Shown: positions 52,151 to 64,000, counted from the stretch's first letter. The stretch is 64,000 nt of DNA from Arenicola marina (GCA_964019135.1 OZ025252.1:46970959-47034958); one strand, 5' to 3'. Translations and numbers: made by a program. Notes: generated from the sequence alone by a model not told the origin.

Positions 52151-53907
52151 TTACATATAACGGAAACTTTTAACTTTCGGGCAGTAAGTAGCCACGAAAT
52201 ATACAATGCACTTAAAGGCATTGACGTGTCGAAGGCTAGTGGCTACGACAAGATACCTCCGAAGCTTATCAAGCTGGGAGCTGCCATCCTGTGTGAGCCA
52301 TTAAGGTATGTGTTAAATATGACGATTAATTGTAATACGTTTCCAAAAGAACTAAAATACGCTGAAGTCACACCAATTTTCAAGAAGAAGGACAACTTAA
52401 ATAAGGAAAACTACAGGCCAGTAAGTGTTCTCCCCTGTATCTCCAAGATATATGAAAAAATATTGTGTGACCAGCTTATGTCCTTTATGGAACCCAGGTT
52501 ATCACCCAGACTATCTGGGTTTAGAAAGGGACACAGTTGTCAAAGTCTACTGATGCGCTTAGTTGAAGACTCCAAAAATGCATTAGATAATAATCAAGTT
52601 ATGGGAGCTATACTAATGGATCTCTCAAAGACATTCGATTGTCTTCCACATAGATTATTGATTACCAAGATGAACGCTTATGGCATAAGTAAACAATCAT
52701 GTACGCTAGTTGCAAGCTATCTTACGAACCGCGAACAGAGGGTAAAACTAGGACATAATCGGAGCGAGTGGCTTACCCTCAAGAAAGGAGCACCACAGGG
52801 ATCTGTTTTTGGTCCACATCTGTATAATGTACTTACGAATGACCTGCTTGTATCCACCGCACGGGGAACCGATAAGTATAATTATGCTGATGATAATACT
52901 GTGGCGGCTCAAGGTAAGGAGTTTAACAAGGTTAAAGTAACTCTAGAGAAGGCGTTATCGGAGATAACAACGTGGTTCGTCGACAATTACATGAAAGCGA
53001 ACCCAAGTAAGTACCAGGCAATCGTGTTTGAAAAGAGAAACGAATTAAGTCAGCACAGATCGTTTTCGATTTCTGGAACAGAACTGGCAGCACAACAGGA
53101 AGTAACATTACTAGGTATTCAACTGGACGCTAGGTTAACTTTCGGCAACCATATATCAAGTTTATGCAAGAAGGCTGGAAAAAGTCTCAATGTCTTAGCT
53201 AGAGTTTCTAAATTAATGGATGTTGATAGCAAACTTACGTTATTTCATGCTTTTATTCTTTCACATTTTAATTATTGTCCCGTTGTATGGCATTTTTGTG
53301 ATATGAAAAATATGCGTAAGATTGAAAAGATACAGGAGCGGGCATTGAGGTATGTGTTTAATGACTTTAGATCAGAATACGCAGAGTTGAGGAAGAGAGC
53401 GGGTAGACCATTGCTATATGTTGAACGATTGCGCTGCATATCATTAGAAGTTTACAAGAGTATCAACAAGATTGGGCCTAGTTATCTTCAGGACATGTAT
53501 AACGTGAAGGAAAACAATTACATTTTAAAAAATGGGCCAAATTTATGTATGCCACGCGTTAAGACAACAGCTTATGGCCATAATTCATTGAAGTATCAAG
53601 GTAGCAAGCTAGGGAACATGCTCAACAAGGAAACGAAGTTAGCCAAATCTGCCAAGCAATTTAAAACAACGCTGTCAACCTCGGATGCGTTCTTGTGTCA
53701 CTGTAATTCGTGCACATTATGTAACATAGCTAATGGGTAAGGTTTTATGAGATGCAAAGATTGTTATATTTTCATTGTCATATGTATATATATCTCATCC
53801 GCTCATGTCATTTTATCATTGTCGGTCAATAGCACGTGTGCTAATGTTTATTGTTGACTTTTACATACCGACGTTAAATAAAACTTTATCTTATCTTATC
53901 TTATCTT
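52150..53907 (+). mobile_element. 5'-truncated LINE with a long open reverse transcriptase frame
   Basis: One open frame runs from about 52160 to 53740 (504 residues from 52226). It covers most of the reverse transcriptase and its C-terminal domain: [62 protein letters not shown], and a FNYCPVVWHFCDMKN stretch near the end. Both catalytic Asp boxes are intact. Endonuclease and ORF1 are missing through 5' truncation. The 3' end has AATAAA and a (TTATC)n tail at 53875-53907. CR1-like group by motif. The unbroken frame suggests a fairly recent insertion. Confidence 0.85.
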
Positions 53908-54835
53908 AATGTCATTGGTGTCAGGATCGCGCTTTATGGATAAATTAGGCTACAACGTCGACTTAATTAAATAAAGGACAATTAATAACACACAACTAAA
54001 ATACATATCAATTTTATTCTCTTTACAACGGCAAGAATAAAAGGCAAATTCAGATAATAATTCACATGAATATAGTAGCCCGTTGAGTTATTGCCACGTA
54101 CTTTATCATAAAAACAAAGGAGTTTTTTACTCGAGAACTTGAATCTGTGTAATGTAAGTTGTGTTCTGGTAGATCGTGAACCGAACTATCACGATGAGCT
54201 GTGCTTGCCTTTGATGAGCTATTTTATCGCTAGAAATAGGCAACGAATCGATTTATCTCGGCATACTGACATAGATGACACAATGTCTTTCCGGGAACCG
54301 CTGCCAGCGAGCGGCCTCTGGTTGTACTGGCCCCATGGTACTAGCATCTACGCCATAACATATAGTACGGTTTGCTCAATTTATTTAAAGCAATGTACCT
54401 ACAGGCGCCATCTTAGATATCTTTTGTTATTTGAATCAGATCTTAACTCTCTTGCATATGTTTTATATCTCGTGGAGCCTGTAAAACAACCTTTTCAACA
54501 TAAAACTGCGCGGAATATTTTCTCGTGAGCGGATATGATGGAGCGAACTATTTCGCAACAAGACAGATGGTACATGTAAACAGGCGAGCTATTCAGAATT
54601 TCTACAAAGATAGTTCAAATTATAAGAAAGTGATCCGATATATATTCTTTAGATAATATTAAATTACAAGGTCCCTTAATTTTGCATGTGTCACTGAACG
54701 AGAAATGCACACTATCTATTCCAATGATATGTCCTCATATATGAGAGGTTTTCAGGACACACGCTTTGTCAAGCGTATTCTGCATATATAATTGTAGAAC
54801 AGTTTGATCGGTTAAATTAGAGCATTGAGGGCGGA
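53908..54835. other. Intergenic stretch
   Basis: A 129-codon frame at 54139-54528 has no recognisable domain. Nothing else was seen. Confidence 0.4.
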
Positions 54836-54839
54836 GAGA

Positions 54840-55090
54840 AACAACTACCTAACAAACACGGAATATTCGCGTAATATTCGCTCAATGTTATTTCCATGTT
54901 ATGTTACGGACGAACATTCCCGTAATATTCACAGAATATTATTTCTGTGTTATGTTACGGACGAACATTCCCGTAATGCTCGCTCAGTGTTGTTTCCGTG
55001 TTACGTTAAGGACGAATTACGAGGATGCTTTGCGAATGGTACGCTTGCAAGTCAATTTTGTTACGTTATATGCAATGAAACTTGCGACAG
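54840..55090. repeat. 51-bp tandem repeat with CATTCCCG motifs
   Basis: About three units, each with GTTACGGACGAACATTCCCG. The stretch at 54990-55090 matches the reverse complement of about 60395-60490, so this belongs to a dispersed family. Confidence 0.65.
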
Positions 55091-55479
55091 GAGGGCGGGG
55101 TCTCTGAACAAAATTGCGAACCAGTGTCCACGACAAATTGCAACCGCGGGGGTCCACGCCTCAGATAGCGTTCCCCCCCCCCCCCAATGTGTGTGTGTGT
55201 GGGGGGGGGGAGGGTCCGATCCCCTAGATGACATAAAGTTTGTATTAAAAAACATCATTCTTTTTCAAAAGAGAGAGGGGTCCAGGGGATCCGGACCTGC
55301 CCCTCTTGGGTCCCCCCATGGGCTGCGATGCACATGAATACAATTTTTTTGGCATATTCAGAACTTTTGCGACGCTTTCTCCTGGAGGATATTGGCAATA
55401 ATGAAGACGTTAAAAATGTTAAACGGCTTTCTGATTCATTTCTGTGAGTGCACCATCATGTTCTGAAAAGGTTCGCTCG

Positions 55480-55650
55480 TAATATTCGCAAAAAACATTC
55501 CCTGGATATTAAAAAAACTGTCCTGGAAAAACATTCCCTGGATATTGAAAAAACTATCCTGGAAAACATTTCCGGAATGTTTTTTGAAATATTTCAATAA
55601 CATTAGCGGAATATTCGCAGAATGCTCGGAGAATATTATTTTTTATTTTG
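55480..55650. repeat. AACATTCC / GGAATGTT palindrome cluster
   Basis: Repeated ACATTCCCTGGATATT units followed by a TTTCCGGAATGTTTTT stretch, related to the repeats at 60225-60840. Confidence 0.55.
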
Positions 55651-56162
55651 TTACCTTGGGGAGCACTGTTATACCAGTTGGTATACCAATCGGGGGGGGG
55701 GCCCGGGTGTCCCTTGGTGTCTGATAGAGCGGACATTTGTGATCAAAAAGATAACCCGAAAGGGGGGGGGGGCGGAAACTTGGGACGGGGGGGGGCGAGA
55801 GGTGTGCGTTCATAAAGCTCGTGTTTGCCCGGAAAAAACATAAACCGAGCGATGTCTGCATGTAAAGACATAGAGAGGGTCAGCGAAAAAAATACCAGTT
55901 CCGAGTGGGTTTTGGCGGTAAAGCGACCCGACCGAACGGCTTTTGGATATAAAAGGGGGGGGCGGGGCTTTAAGTACCCCCTCCTCACCCACCCCCCTCC
56001 CCCCCCCCCCTCCGGGCGCTTGTTGTCGCGCCAGCGGCTGAATGACGGCAATATACACATCTTTGCCAACAGAGCTTGCTCAACTCACTCAAAGCTCTAG
56101 CGAGCGCCCTCTGAGAGTGAAAATTGAATCCGGTTTGACTTTAACGCAAAACGTTTTCATAC

Positions 56163-57110
56163 GTTAGCGGCTCGCAGGCGGGGTGGTGTTTGGGTTGGCG
56201 GGCTGGCTGGCAAACTTGTATAGTGTCTGACTTTGATGCCTGGGAAATTTGGAGGGGAGTTGGGGGATGGATGTTAGTGATTACGGCTTGCGCGTTAGGG
56301 TGGTGGGGATGATTATATGTAGTTGGCCACTACTAACAGAAGCTGGCAGCCGATTTGTTTAGTCTGAAATGAAATAGGAAGATGAACCATAAGATTTCAC
56401 CGGTTTGGGACTAGGGTGGTTGGGGGGGGGGGTGATTTGCTATATCTACAAACACTGTTTCCTGTGTTGTGTCTATTAATTGCCACATGACTCATTATCA
56501 TATGAATATGGAAAGGGAAAAGTGAGAAAGACTAAGTCCAAGTCATCAAACTTATTATCCACATTCCGTCTGTTTTTGTGTCCGTTCTCTTCAGGGTGGT
56601 ATACTTGTATCTTAACACACCAGCGCACGCGCCCCCACTGTGGAAGCCCAATGGAAGCCGCTCTGTTACCAATCCCGTCAGAACTGAAAGCAAGGATAGT
56701 CACAAGTTTCGCGGTCGATAATATCCAACGCCACTTCTCACTTCCGTCTGGCTTCGGTTAATGGCCCGCCTGCCCATACCCACATGTCCTACCCTCTGCT
56801 GGCGAGCGGCTTTCCAGACATAACAAGTTCAAAGTCAGACACTCTAATATGCCAGCCCGCCCAGTGACCCAGACACACCACCCCGCCTGCGAGCCGCTAT
56901 AACCCCCCCCACCCCCACCCCCAAACCCTCCATCGTTTGGTGGCCGAGAGCCGACCCGCGCCCACCCACATCTCTCGTGAGCCCACCCCTCGCACCCCCC
57001 CCCCTGACCTGACTTAATTGTCACCATTTAGGTACTAGTTGAAAAACGAGCTGGAGTGCATTCGCCAAAATAAAGCACGAAATGCAATAGCGTCGAGTGT
57101 TTTAGTTGGG
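56163..57110. repeat. Block with inverted ends, partner of 95-765
   Basis: 56163-56350 (GCGGCTCGCAGGCGGGGTGG, then GGCTGGCTGGCA) has a second, inverted copy at about 56760-56912. The part 56415-57110 matches the reverse complement of 95-765. Together this looks like a roughly 0.75-0.95-kb element with long inverted ends, or the product of a local inversion. Confidence 0.55.
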
Positions 57111-57184
57111 GAATGCACGACGGCGAGTCCGGTAAAAGAACTACCGGTCAACTACCGGTCAACTAATGCACTAGTCAATGTGAA

Positions 57185-60100
57185 GCCCCAGGGTGGAGGG
57201 TGAGAAGGCATGGGGGTAGTACACATAATTTAGATTTTTTTCCTTCTAAATCCCCACACAAGGGTCAAGTCGTCCTGTTTAACTTCCATGAAAACAACTC
57301 CCCATGAAAAGCAGTATTAGTGAATCAACGATTTTACTTTAAAATGGATCATTTTAAAATGGATTATCATTATATATATATATATATGGTACCTTAGTAG
57401 AAATGGCATGATCAATGTCATACTGTCCCTCGTTCATTAGCGGCACCGGGTAAATATGCCATCGAAAACTGTCGAATGTTTGCTTTCTGATTTAATGCCC
57501 CTCCCCCCCCCCCACTCCGCCTGGAGCTTAACGGTGACAATTTATTGTCTTGAAATGTGCAAGTTCTGACAGTATCAGACCAGCCAGCTATGCTCAGCTC
57601 AGCTCGGCTCGATTGATTGCACCGTGACGCAGCGGAGTCAATATTTAACAAAAAATGTTCATTATCAAGATATAATGCACAGTTTTTCCGTTCTCTATTT
57701 AAATAAAGAACACGTTAATAAAACAAGGCTAGGTCTGTTTTCGGACTCATTCTTCCATATAATGGATACGTATGACAACGGCGTGACGTCACACAAGGCA
57801 GGAGAGAAAGTCCCTTGTGCCACACACCAGGGCCACACATCATATGCACTATAGCCGTTCGCGCGCAAGCTTGCAGGTAAAGCCTCGTTCTCGCATGGGA
57901 ATTTTTAGCATGTGCATAAGGCCAATGCGATCAGGAATGATTTAGAAGTGGGTACGCATATAACACGTTAATAGGATGAAAGACAAAATGACCCATTGCA
58001 GTGACACTTGACGCTTTGTGGGCGGTGGAGCGTATAGCGGTGAAGCGTGAAGCGTCGGCGCGGTAATTCTGCATAGTGCTATTACTACCACCAATAACTT
58101 AACGATAAATACTGTTATAATTCACAAGTGCACCATGTTAAAGCGGCTTATCACTCTGCTGGCAGAGGGAGCTCGTTCCTCACCTCACCTCTGTCCCACG
58201 TCACCGCCCACCTCACGGTTGACCCCAACGGTCATGGGGTCCCGAATGGTTTTAGAGGGGTTTTTTTAGATTGAATATTGAATTTTTGATGCAGAATTTA
58301 TAAAAATTATATATCCTGTTTTGGATGATCACAATGGAAGAGTTAAACAACAAAATATTTCAAAAGGACACGCGGTCAAAGTTCAAAACGCTTCACGCCT
58401 TTGACCTCGACCGCACTAGAAAACATAGTTCGAAAGTAACATGGCTTCAAATTAATCAAACTCAAATGCATTCGTCAGGTATGGTACCAGTTGCACAGTA
58501 AATTCTAAACAGTGGCGTATTTGACGCCAAACTGCGGATTTATCTTCGATCAAATTTATTTCAATTTTCGCATATGAAGGATAATTCTGAGGTGAGGTAC
58601 GTGAGCCCGAGAAGTGTAGGCCCACCGTGCATCTAATTATTTCGGGAGATATCGAGGCTCGGTTCAGACCATTGGTTGCTAACACGTGGCACAAAGCCAT
58701 TCACATCTGGGCGTCCACAATTTAGGAATTGAAGGTACAGTCAGTACAGTACAGTCATGCGTCCAAAGGGCCCATTGCACGAATATTCCATATGACCGGT
58801 TGCATGAACGAATAAAAGATGCGATCATTTAACTTTGCGTGACTTAAATGTGGGTGTCGTTTGGAAGAGTTTAGACTGTGTGATTACTCAAACCAAGAGG
58901 CGGACGCTTTAATAACGCTTTACCACGACCCCATATTAAATCCCCTAGACAATCATTTAATGTTTAGGGGGGCACTATTATACACATATGGGCGCCGAAG
59001 TTAACGGTAAAGCATTGACAGTTGTCACCCTGTGGGTACACAACAGCAAAACAGCAGAGCCCTCACACCGGAAAGTGCGGCAGCGTAGTAGTTACCTGGC
59101 CAAAACAATAATCAATGTTTCAGCCTTCCAAACCCAACAATATATCCCCCCACCCCCTTACGCAAAGTTCCCACAACGCCGGCGTTGGGGAGCACCAGAT
59201 ACATAGCATACACTAAGATTACTGACACGATGAAGGGTCTAAATGCTATATATCTACGGTAAAACCCGCGTCCACTTTATCAACCTGGCTGCGTTAAGAG
59301 GTTCCGCCTAGTGGCTGAGTACGCCTTGTTGGAACCTCTTAACACAGTCAGTTTGATAAAGTGGACGCGGTTTTTACTGTAGATATAGTGACCCCCTAAA
59401 ATAAGCATTACCAGGTGCTAGGTATGCGAAATACAAGGGTACCAAAAAATCGTCTAACTTTGATCGCGAAATACTGGGCATTGTGTGAAAATACTATATG
59501 TCTGCTACCATGGAGTATGCTAATTATTGTGTTGGTTAGTTACGCGGCAGTTATTATAATATTATATTCCTATGCACTCACGCATCGTATTGTGTCACCA
59601 TGTCACTGTATCACGTGACCATCGCAAGGCCAAGACAACAAGGTGGAGGGAACGACATTGGTATGTGTGACACCGTTCATGTACGTGAGAGCATTAACTC
59701 CTTTCACGGTAAAAATCTAAAGTAAAAACTACGTCAACTATGTATATGTAACACCGTCAGGTAGAACTGCGGCGGATCGCGAGTATGGCACCGTGCGTCT
59801 CCAAGACGCAATATATGTTTTATCTGTCATTTTATTGCCCCTCGTAACGTTTTGTTTTAAGCCTCAAAAACAAATCTTTGTCTACATGTATTGGCCAAGC
59901 TAACACTCGAAGACGTGACTGGCTTGCAAGTGCACGGCGTTTAGGCTGCATGCCAGGTCGGCTGAAGCAGGAAGTACTTGAGATATAATAGCTGAGTTCA
60001 TTGGCGATTTGCTGAGCGGTTACCAACCTGGTACAGTTGGCTGGCGGATCACATTTGGATAATCCTGCGACGTTGGCAGTATAGTTATCGGAATTGTGTA

Positions 60101-60205
60101 TGACACTATCCCTTGGTGACGTCATCCGGTAAGTAACTTGTTTCTTGCCTTTCCATGTTATCACTTTCGTGTTCAATATTGTGCAATATATCGACAAATC
60201 CATAC
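57185..60205 (+). repeat. Copy B of the ~3-kb direct repeat
   Basis: Same order and orientation as 1038-3985. It lacks the SINE in front and the palindromic block at 2830-3050, and has extra sequence at about 58140-58590. The 72-codon frame at 58988-59206 corresponds to 2425-2643. Confidence 0.75.
59249..59387. repeat. Long hairpin in copy B
   Basis: Arms of about 57 bp (TATATCTACGGTAAAA... and its complement ending GTAGATATA) with fewer mismatches than the copy at 2666-2804. The loop region is CGCCTAGTGGCTGAGTACGC. Confidence 0.75.
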
Positions 60206-60224
60206 TCAGGTAACAAAGTATTCT

Positions 60225-60840
60225 CAGAATCTTCCCTGAATATTTCGCCGATGCTGCGGGAATAATACCACGAAACATTCCCGGAATGTTTTTCAGGAAA
60301 GTTTCCTTAGTATTCACCGAATATTTTTTGGTAATATTCCCGTAACATTGACATGTTACAGCCCCTGCCCCCCCCCCCCCCTGTCGCTGTTTCAATGCAT
60401 ATAACGTAACAAAATTCACTTCGGTTGTGAAATCGTATCATTTGCAAAACATCCTCGTACCGTGTCCGTAACGTAACAAGAAAAGACCACTGAGAGAACA
60501 TTACGCGCATGTCCCGTGTTTGCTGGACCCGGCAAACAAAATAACATTCCGAGATTGTTCGCCGAATGTTGTCGCTAGGTTTCGGGAACATTCCGCGCGA
60601 ACATTCCCAGAATGTTCTTCAGAAAAGTTTTCTTGACGTCCGCCGCATGTTCGCACGGAATGTTACGAGGGGACATTCTGCGAATGTTTTTCAGGAAAGT
60701 TTTCTTGACCTCCTCCGAATATTCGCAAGAAATGTTACGCGGGAACATTTCGCAAATATTTCACATGAGAGTTTTCTTGACGTCCTTCGAATGTTAGCAT
60801 AGGACATTATCAGGGAACGTTCCGCGAATGTTTTTCTGAT
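60225..60840. repeat. Palindrome-rich repeat including a 72-bp tandem unit
   Basis: 60590-60835 holds about three units of 72 bp with GGAACATTCCGCGAATGTTT and AGTTTTCTTGACGTCC. 60225-60345 has further AACATTCCCGGAATGTT palindromes. Two plus-strand frames over it show a 24-residue period, which only reflects the 72-bp unit. Confidence 0.7.
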
Positions 60841-61950
60841 GTGTCATGGAATAACAGAGAAAAGATATCACAGTCAACATGTTTATTAACAACACACCCA
60901 TTAATTAATCAAAACTAATTATGCGCTATAAAACATCTGTAGAAACCGACGTCCATGCATGTCGTCCATTTATGCCATGATATCCTCAAGCTGCCCCTGA
61001 AAAAGGAAAACAGTGCTAAAACTATCTCAGGCAAAGTATACTGCAATTTGTTCAAATATAATCACATTACGCTCCTATGGCTTCGTCAGGATCAGTAGAA
61101 CATTCAAATAGTCTCATCAAGAGGCACATTTAAATCGTTAGCAAGTTGATTCGATCATTGAAGGAAATGTATACGAAGGGAATCAAGTTTTCAACATACC
61201 TTGACTTTCCCCAATGTGGGGCATTTCGAAGTGTGTCAGTGATCACGGCGTCCACGTCACAAGTTTTTGCTCCGCGTTGCGCTCAACTGCTTGCTTCTGC
61301 AAATAAAAGGATCCGACTTTCGAGACTCTCAGTTCACGAAGAATTATTTTCCTGGTTCCCAGTGCACCGTTAAATGAAGAGCCAGTCCCCGAGGAATGAA
61401 AATACCCCTTGCCCTCCTCCCCCGACAGGCCGGTATAAAACAGCCTGATAGCATGGTATACAAATGTAAGTCAACTTACACAAGAACATACAACTTAGTC
61501 GCTTTAATTAACCCTATGCCACACAGCGAACGAACAATCAAGCCACATGTATAGTTGTGTTACGAATCTGACGGTCTCATTTATTCTATAAGCTTATAAA
61601 TATAGGGTTTGACACTGAGCTGAGTGGCATCTGGTCTGCTCATGTACACAGGAATGAGCCACCACCCTCCCCCTGGCGCATGGGCCTGACGACATCAATA
61701 TTAACGGGGGTTGGTGTCAGAAGTGTCAAGTTTACTGGGCTACCCACCTCCCCTCCCCCCACCCACTGCTTTGCCTGCTCTGTGCTGTGGAGCGAATATC
61801 CCGGATAAACCAGTGAGAGGCTAGCTCTGAAATAGGTCTGCTATGCAGGTGTACCCTCTACAGATACAAAGGAGCCCCCCTCCATAGTCGCAGAGCGGAA
61901 AAGCCAGCTGGCAGGGGGATTCATGCAAGAGTTTCATGACGTAGATCTAT
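60841..61950. other. Flank without recognised genes
   Basis: A 75-codon frame at 61146-61373 has no recognisable domain. No repeat was identified. Confidence 0.4.
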
Positions 61951-61956
61951 CTTGTA

Positions 61957-62427
61957 CGGCAGCGTATTAGGTCCATGTCACCACACTTTCCTAAGTCGAA
62001 ATTTCGCGTTGGTGAAGTCGAAATTACGTGATCGGAAGTCGAAATTTCGTGATCGGAAGTCCATATTTCGTGAGCGGAAGTCGAAATATTGCGTTTATGA
62101 AGTCGAAATTGCTCGTTGGTGAAGTCGCAATTTCGCTTTGGTGAAGGCGAAATTTCATAATTAGAAGTGCATATTTCGTGACCGGAAGTCGCAATTTCGC
62201 GTTCATGCAGTTGAAATTTGCGTTCATGAAGTCGAAATTTCGCGTTCATGAACACGAAATTTCGCGTTCAAGAACTCCAAATTTTGCGTTGATGAATTTC
62301 GACTTACGGTCACGAAATTCCGCCTTCACCAGCGCGAATTTTCGGGTTCCGATCACGAAATTTCGACTTCACCAACGCGAAATTTCAACTTCGGAAAGTG
62401 TTGTGACATGGCCCTAATACGCGGCCG
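61957..62427. mobile_element. 471-bp MITE-like element with long inverted repeats and TA ends
   Basis: The ends CGGCAGCGTATTAGG and, inverted, CGGCCGCGTATTAGG are part of about 80-bp terminal inverted repeats with a few mismatches. TA on both outer sides (61955-61956, 62428-62429) fits a TA target duplication, as in Tc1/mariner-type or similar elements. The interior is made of 18-21-bp units around the palindrome CGAAATTTCG, running one way up to about 62215 and the other way after about 62285. No coding capacity; short frames are shadows. Confidence 0.8.
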
Positions 62428-62429
62428 TA

Positions 62430-64000
62430 ATCTTGTGAGTTGCCTTGTTCGACTGGAGTAGAGAATTCAGTATTCTGTCCGCGCATAAACGAATAGACCT
62501 ACAGCCACTAAACTACTTGAGTCGATTGGTGCAGTTGGAGAATATCCCCCGATACATAAGGCACCAGTCCTTAAGTTGACAAGTTGCTTGACCTTTGACG
62601 TTGGCGTTAGAAATAAAAACTGAAATACAACGCATGAGCTGCAGACCAGTAGACAATGTAGAGGAGAACGTCAAGCGTACCTTGAGAAGGGAGACGAAAA
62701 TCTGGGGATAAGTGCAACTGGAATATATATAGCGAGTGCCGACTATGTACATGCATTACTGACAGAGTATAGGCCGAAATGTCAGCGCGCGGTGAGTCAT
62801 TTGGGTTATCGAAGGTCTATAATGGGATCGGCCATGTTATTTTGTTTTGTTTTTTTGCTTGCAAAGCACTGGTCTGATTTGAATGGTATTTGGCACGCAT
62901 GATGTCAGTAATATTGGCACATATTCCACCACATATAGGTGATCTACATGTATTCATGTAGTCACAGCGATTTTTTTTTTCATTTTTATTCGGGTCAAAT
63001 TTAACCAATCCAATAGCTCGAAAACTATAAATGTGAGGTGAAATCTGAGACCACATTTTTCTGTGCCTCTCTCAGAAGAATACTTTGAGACAAACCGCGG
63101 ATCTCTAGCCAATATTAAAGGAGCTACAAAGAAAAACATGATGCGTGACCTTGACCTTGTTGTGACCATAACCTTGGATGCGTGACCTCGGTGAATATAG
63201 TCATTCGCGTCCAAATACTAATGTCATCTAATACGCAAGGCACCGTTTGTCTGACTTGTCCCCATCACGGAGAAATGGAGGGTTTTTTTCCCGCCAAAAT
63301 TCTCTCATAGGATGCCATGTTAAAGTTTGGGATTTTTTGCACAAACACTATACGGGCGATTTGCTACATTTTCAAGACCGTATTCAAGGTACCCTCAAAC
63401 CCAATACTTGAAATACTCTGCAGTGTGATTACATGTAATTAATGTGAACGCTATAGCTATTTTTTCGACTTTTGGTCCTATCTCCCAATGGCTAAGCGAA
63501 TGTCACTTCGGTTCATTTTTGACCATCGAATAACTCGAAAACTATTAACGAGACCTGTGACCTTGTCTTTTGATCTACATGGCCCATCTTCGAACTTAGC
63601 ATTACACTGGGCTGTGGCATTATTTCTGCAGAAGGAAAACTTCCGTATCTTGTAATTGAAAAAAAACAATTGCAAATTCTCAACAGCCCGTAGCGCGAAA
63701 AAGTTTCATCCTACGTCAAATTTGATGCAAGTAACGCGAAAGATTTTGAGTATTTTGACACTAATTGCGGATCTCTAGCTGTAATATTAAGAGACCTAGG
63801 GCGCAAAATGTGTTTTCGACGTATGACGTCACCGGGACGTTGACGTTTGAGGTACGTTGCCCATCTACGAACTTGACCTGATGACGGTCTGTCGGAATGT
63901 TTTGGTAAACGGGGAAAATCGGTATCTTTAGGCATCCGACAGATATGGCGCGACAAGACAAACAGACAGACAGACAAACCGAACACACTGACATAAGACG
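62430..64000. other. Right flank with diverged repeat
   Basis: No gene is seen. Phrases recur with drift: GCGGATCTCTAGC at about 63099 and 63768, AACTCGAAAACTAT at about 63531 and a variant at about 63015, and CCCATCTTCGAAC / CCCATCTACGAAC at about 63582 and 63861. This suggests an old repeat of several hundred bp that may continue beyond the window. Confidence 0.4.

Noticed and set aside
54139-54528. 129-residue plus-strand frame
   Set aside because: No recognisable domain, no repeat or splice context; length is within chance for this region.
60566-60802. 78-residue plus-strand frame with repeated FFRKVFLTS segments
   Set aside because: It follows the 72-bp tandem repeat and has no other support.

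Overview
The window is a piece of an animal nuclear genome, most likely from a marine invertebrate. Genes are split by long GT-AG introns. There are several non-LTR retrotransposons with microsatellite tails, one Ty3/Gypsy-type LTR element, a tRNA-derived SINE, inverted-repeat elements, many minisatellites and frequent G or C homopolymers. Receptors with many SRCR domains are expanded in amphioxus, echinoderms, molluscs and other lophotrochozoans; the sequence alone does not let me choose among them. I see no rRNA gene, functional tRNA gene or CRISPR array.

Main gene (7,879-37,659, + strand): 23 exons join with consistent phase into a 1,296-residue type I membrane protein. The order is signal peptide, six SRCR domains (two exons each), a Thr-rich stalk, EGF, an ephrin-receptor-like Cys-rich module, two EGFs, an IPT/TIG stretch like the membrane-proximal ectodomain of plexins and MET/RON, one transmembrane helix and a short tyrosine-free tail. 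There is no Sema domain, kinase or RasGAP domain. Its introns hold a recent Gypsy-type insertion (intron 2), a MITE-like element (intron 5), minisatellites, and two LINE remnants (intron 22).

Paralogue fragment (47,551-49,340, - strand): only the last two exons of a related gene are visible, tail-to-tail with the main gene. The penultimate exons are the same size (156 nt), and both tails share a Trp-containing motif. A C10 run puts the tail of the copy out of frame. Minisatellites lie on both sides of it.

Between them (37.7-45.05 kb) a 32-bp minisatellite appears to have been split by a + strand LINE, which itself seems to contain a 5'-truncated - strand LINE. ORF1 of the outer LINE ends in what looks like an IMPACT/UPF0029 domain.

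Flanks: about 3 kb at 1.04-3.99 kb recurs in direct orientation at 57.19-60.21 kb, about nine in ten bases alike by eye over the stretch compared. A neighbouring ~0.65-kb block recurs inverted. The right flank also holds a 5'-truncated LINE with a 504-residue open reverse transcriptase frame, palindrome-rich tandem repeats, and a clean 471-bp inverted-repeat element with TA at both ends. All exon boundaries were read by eye from splice signals, phase and domain fit, without transcript evidence.
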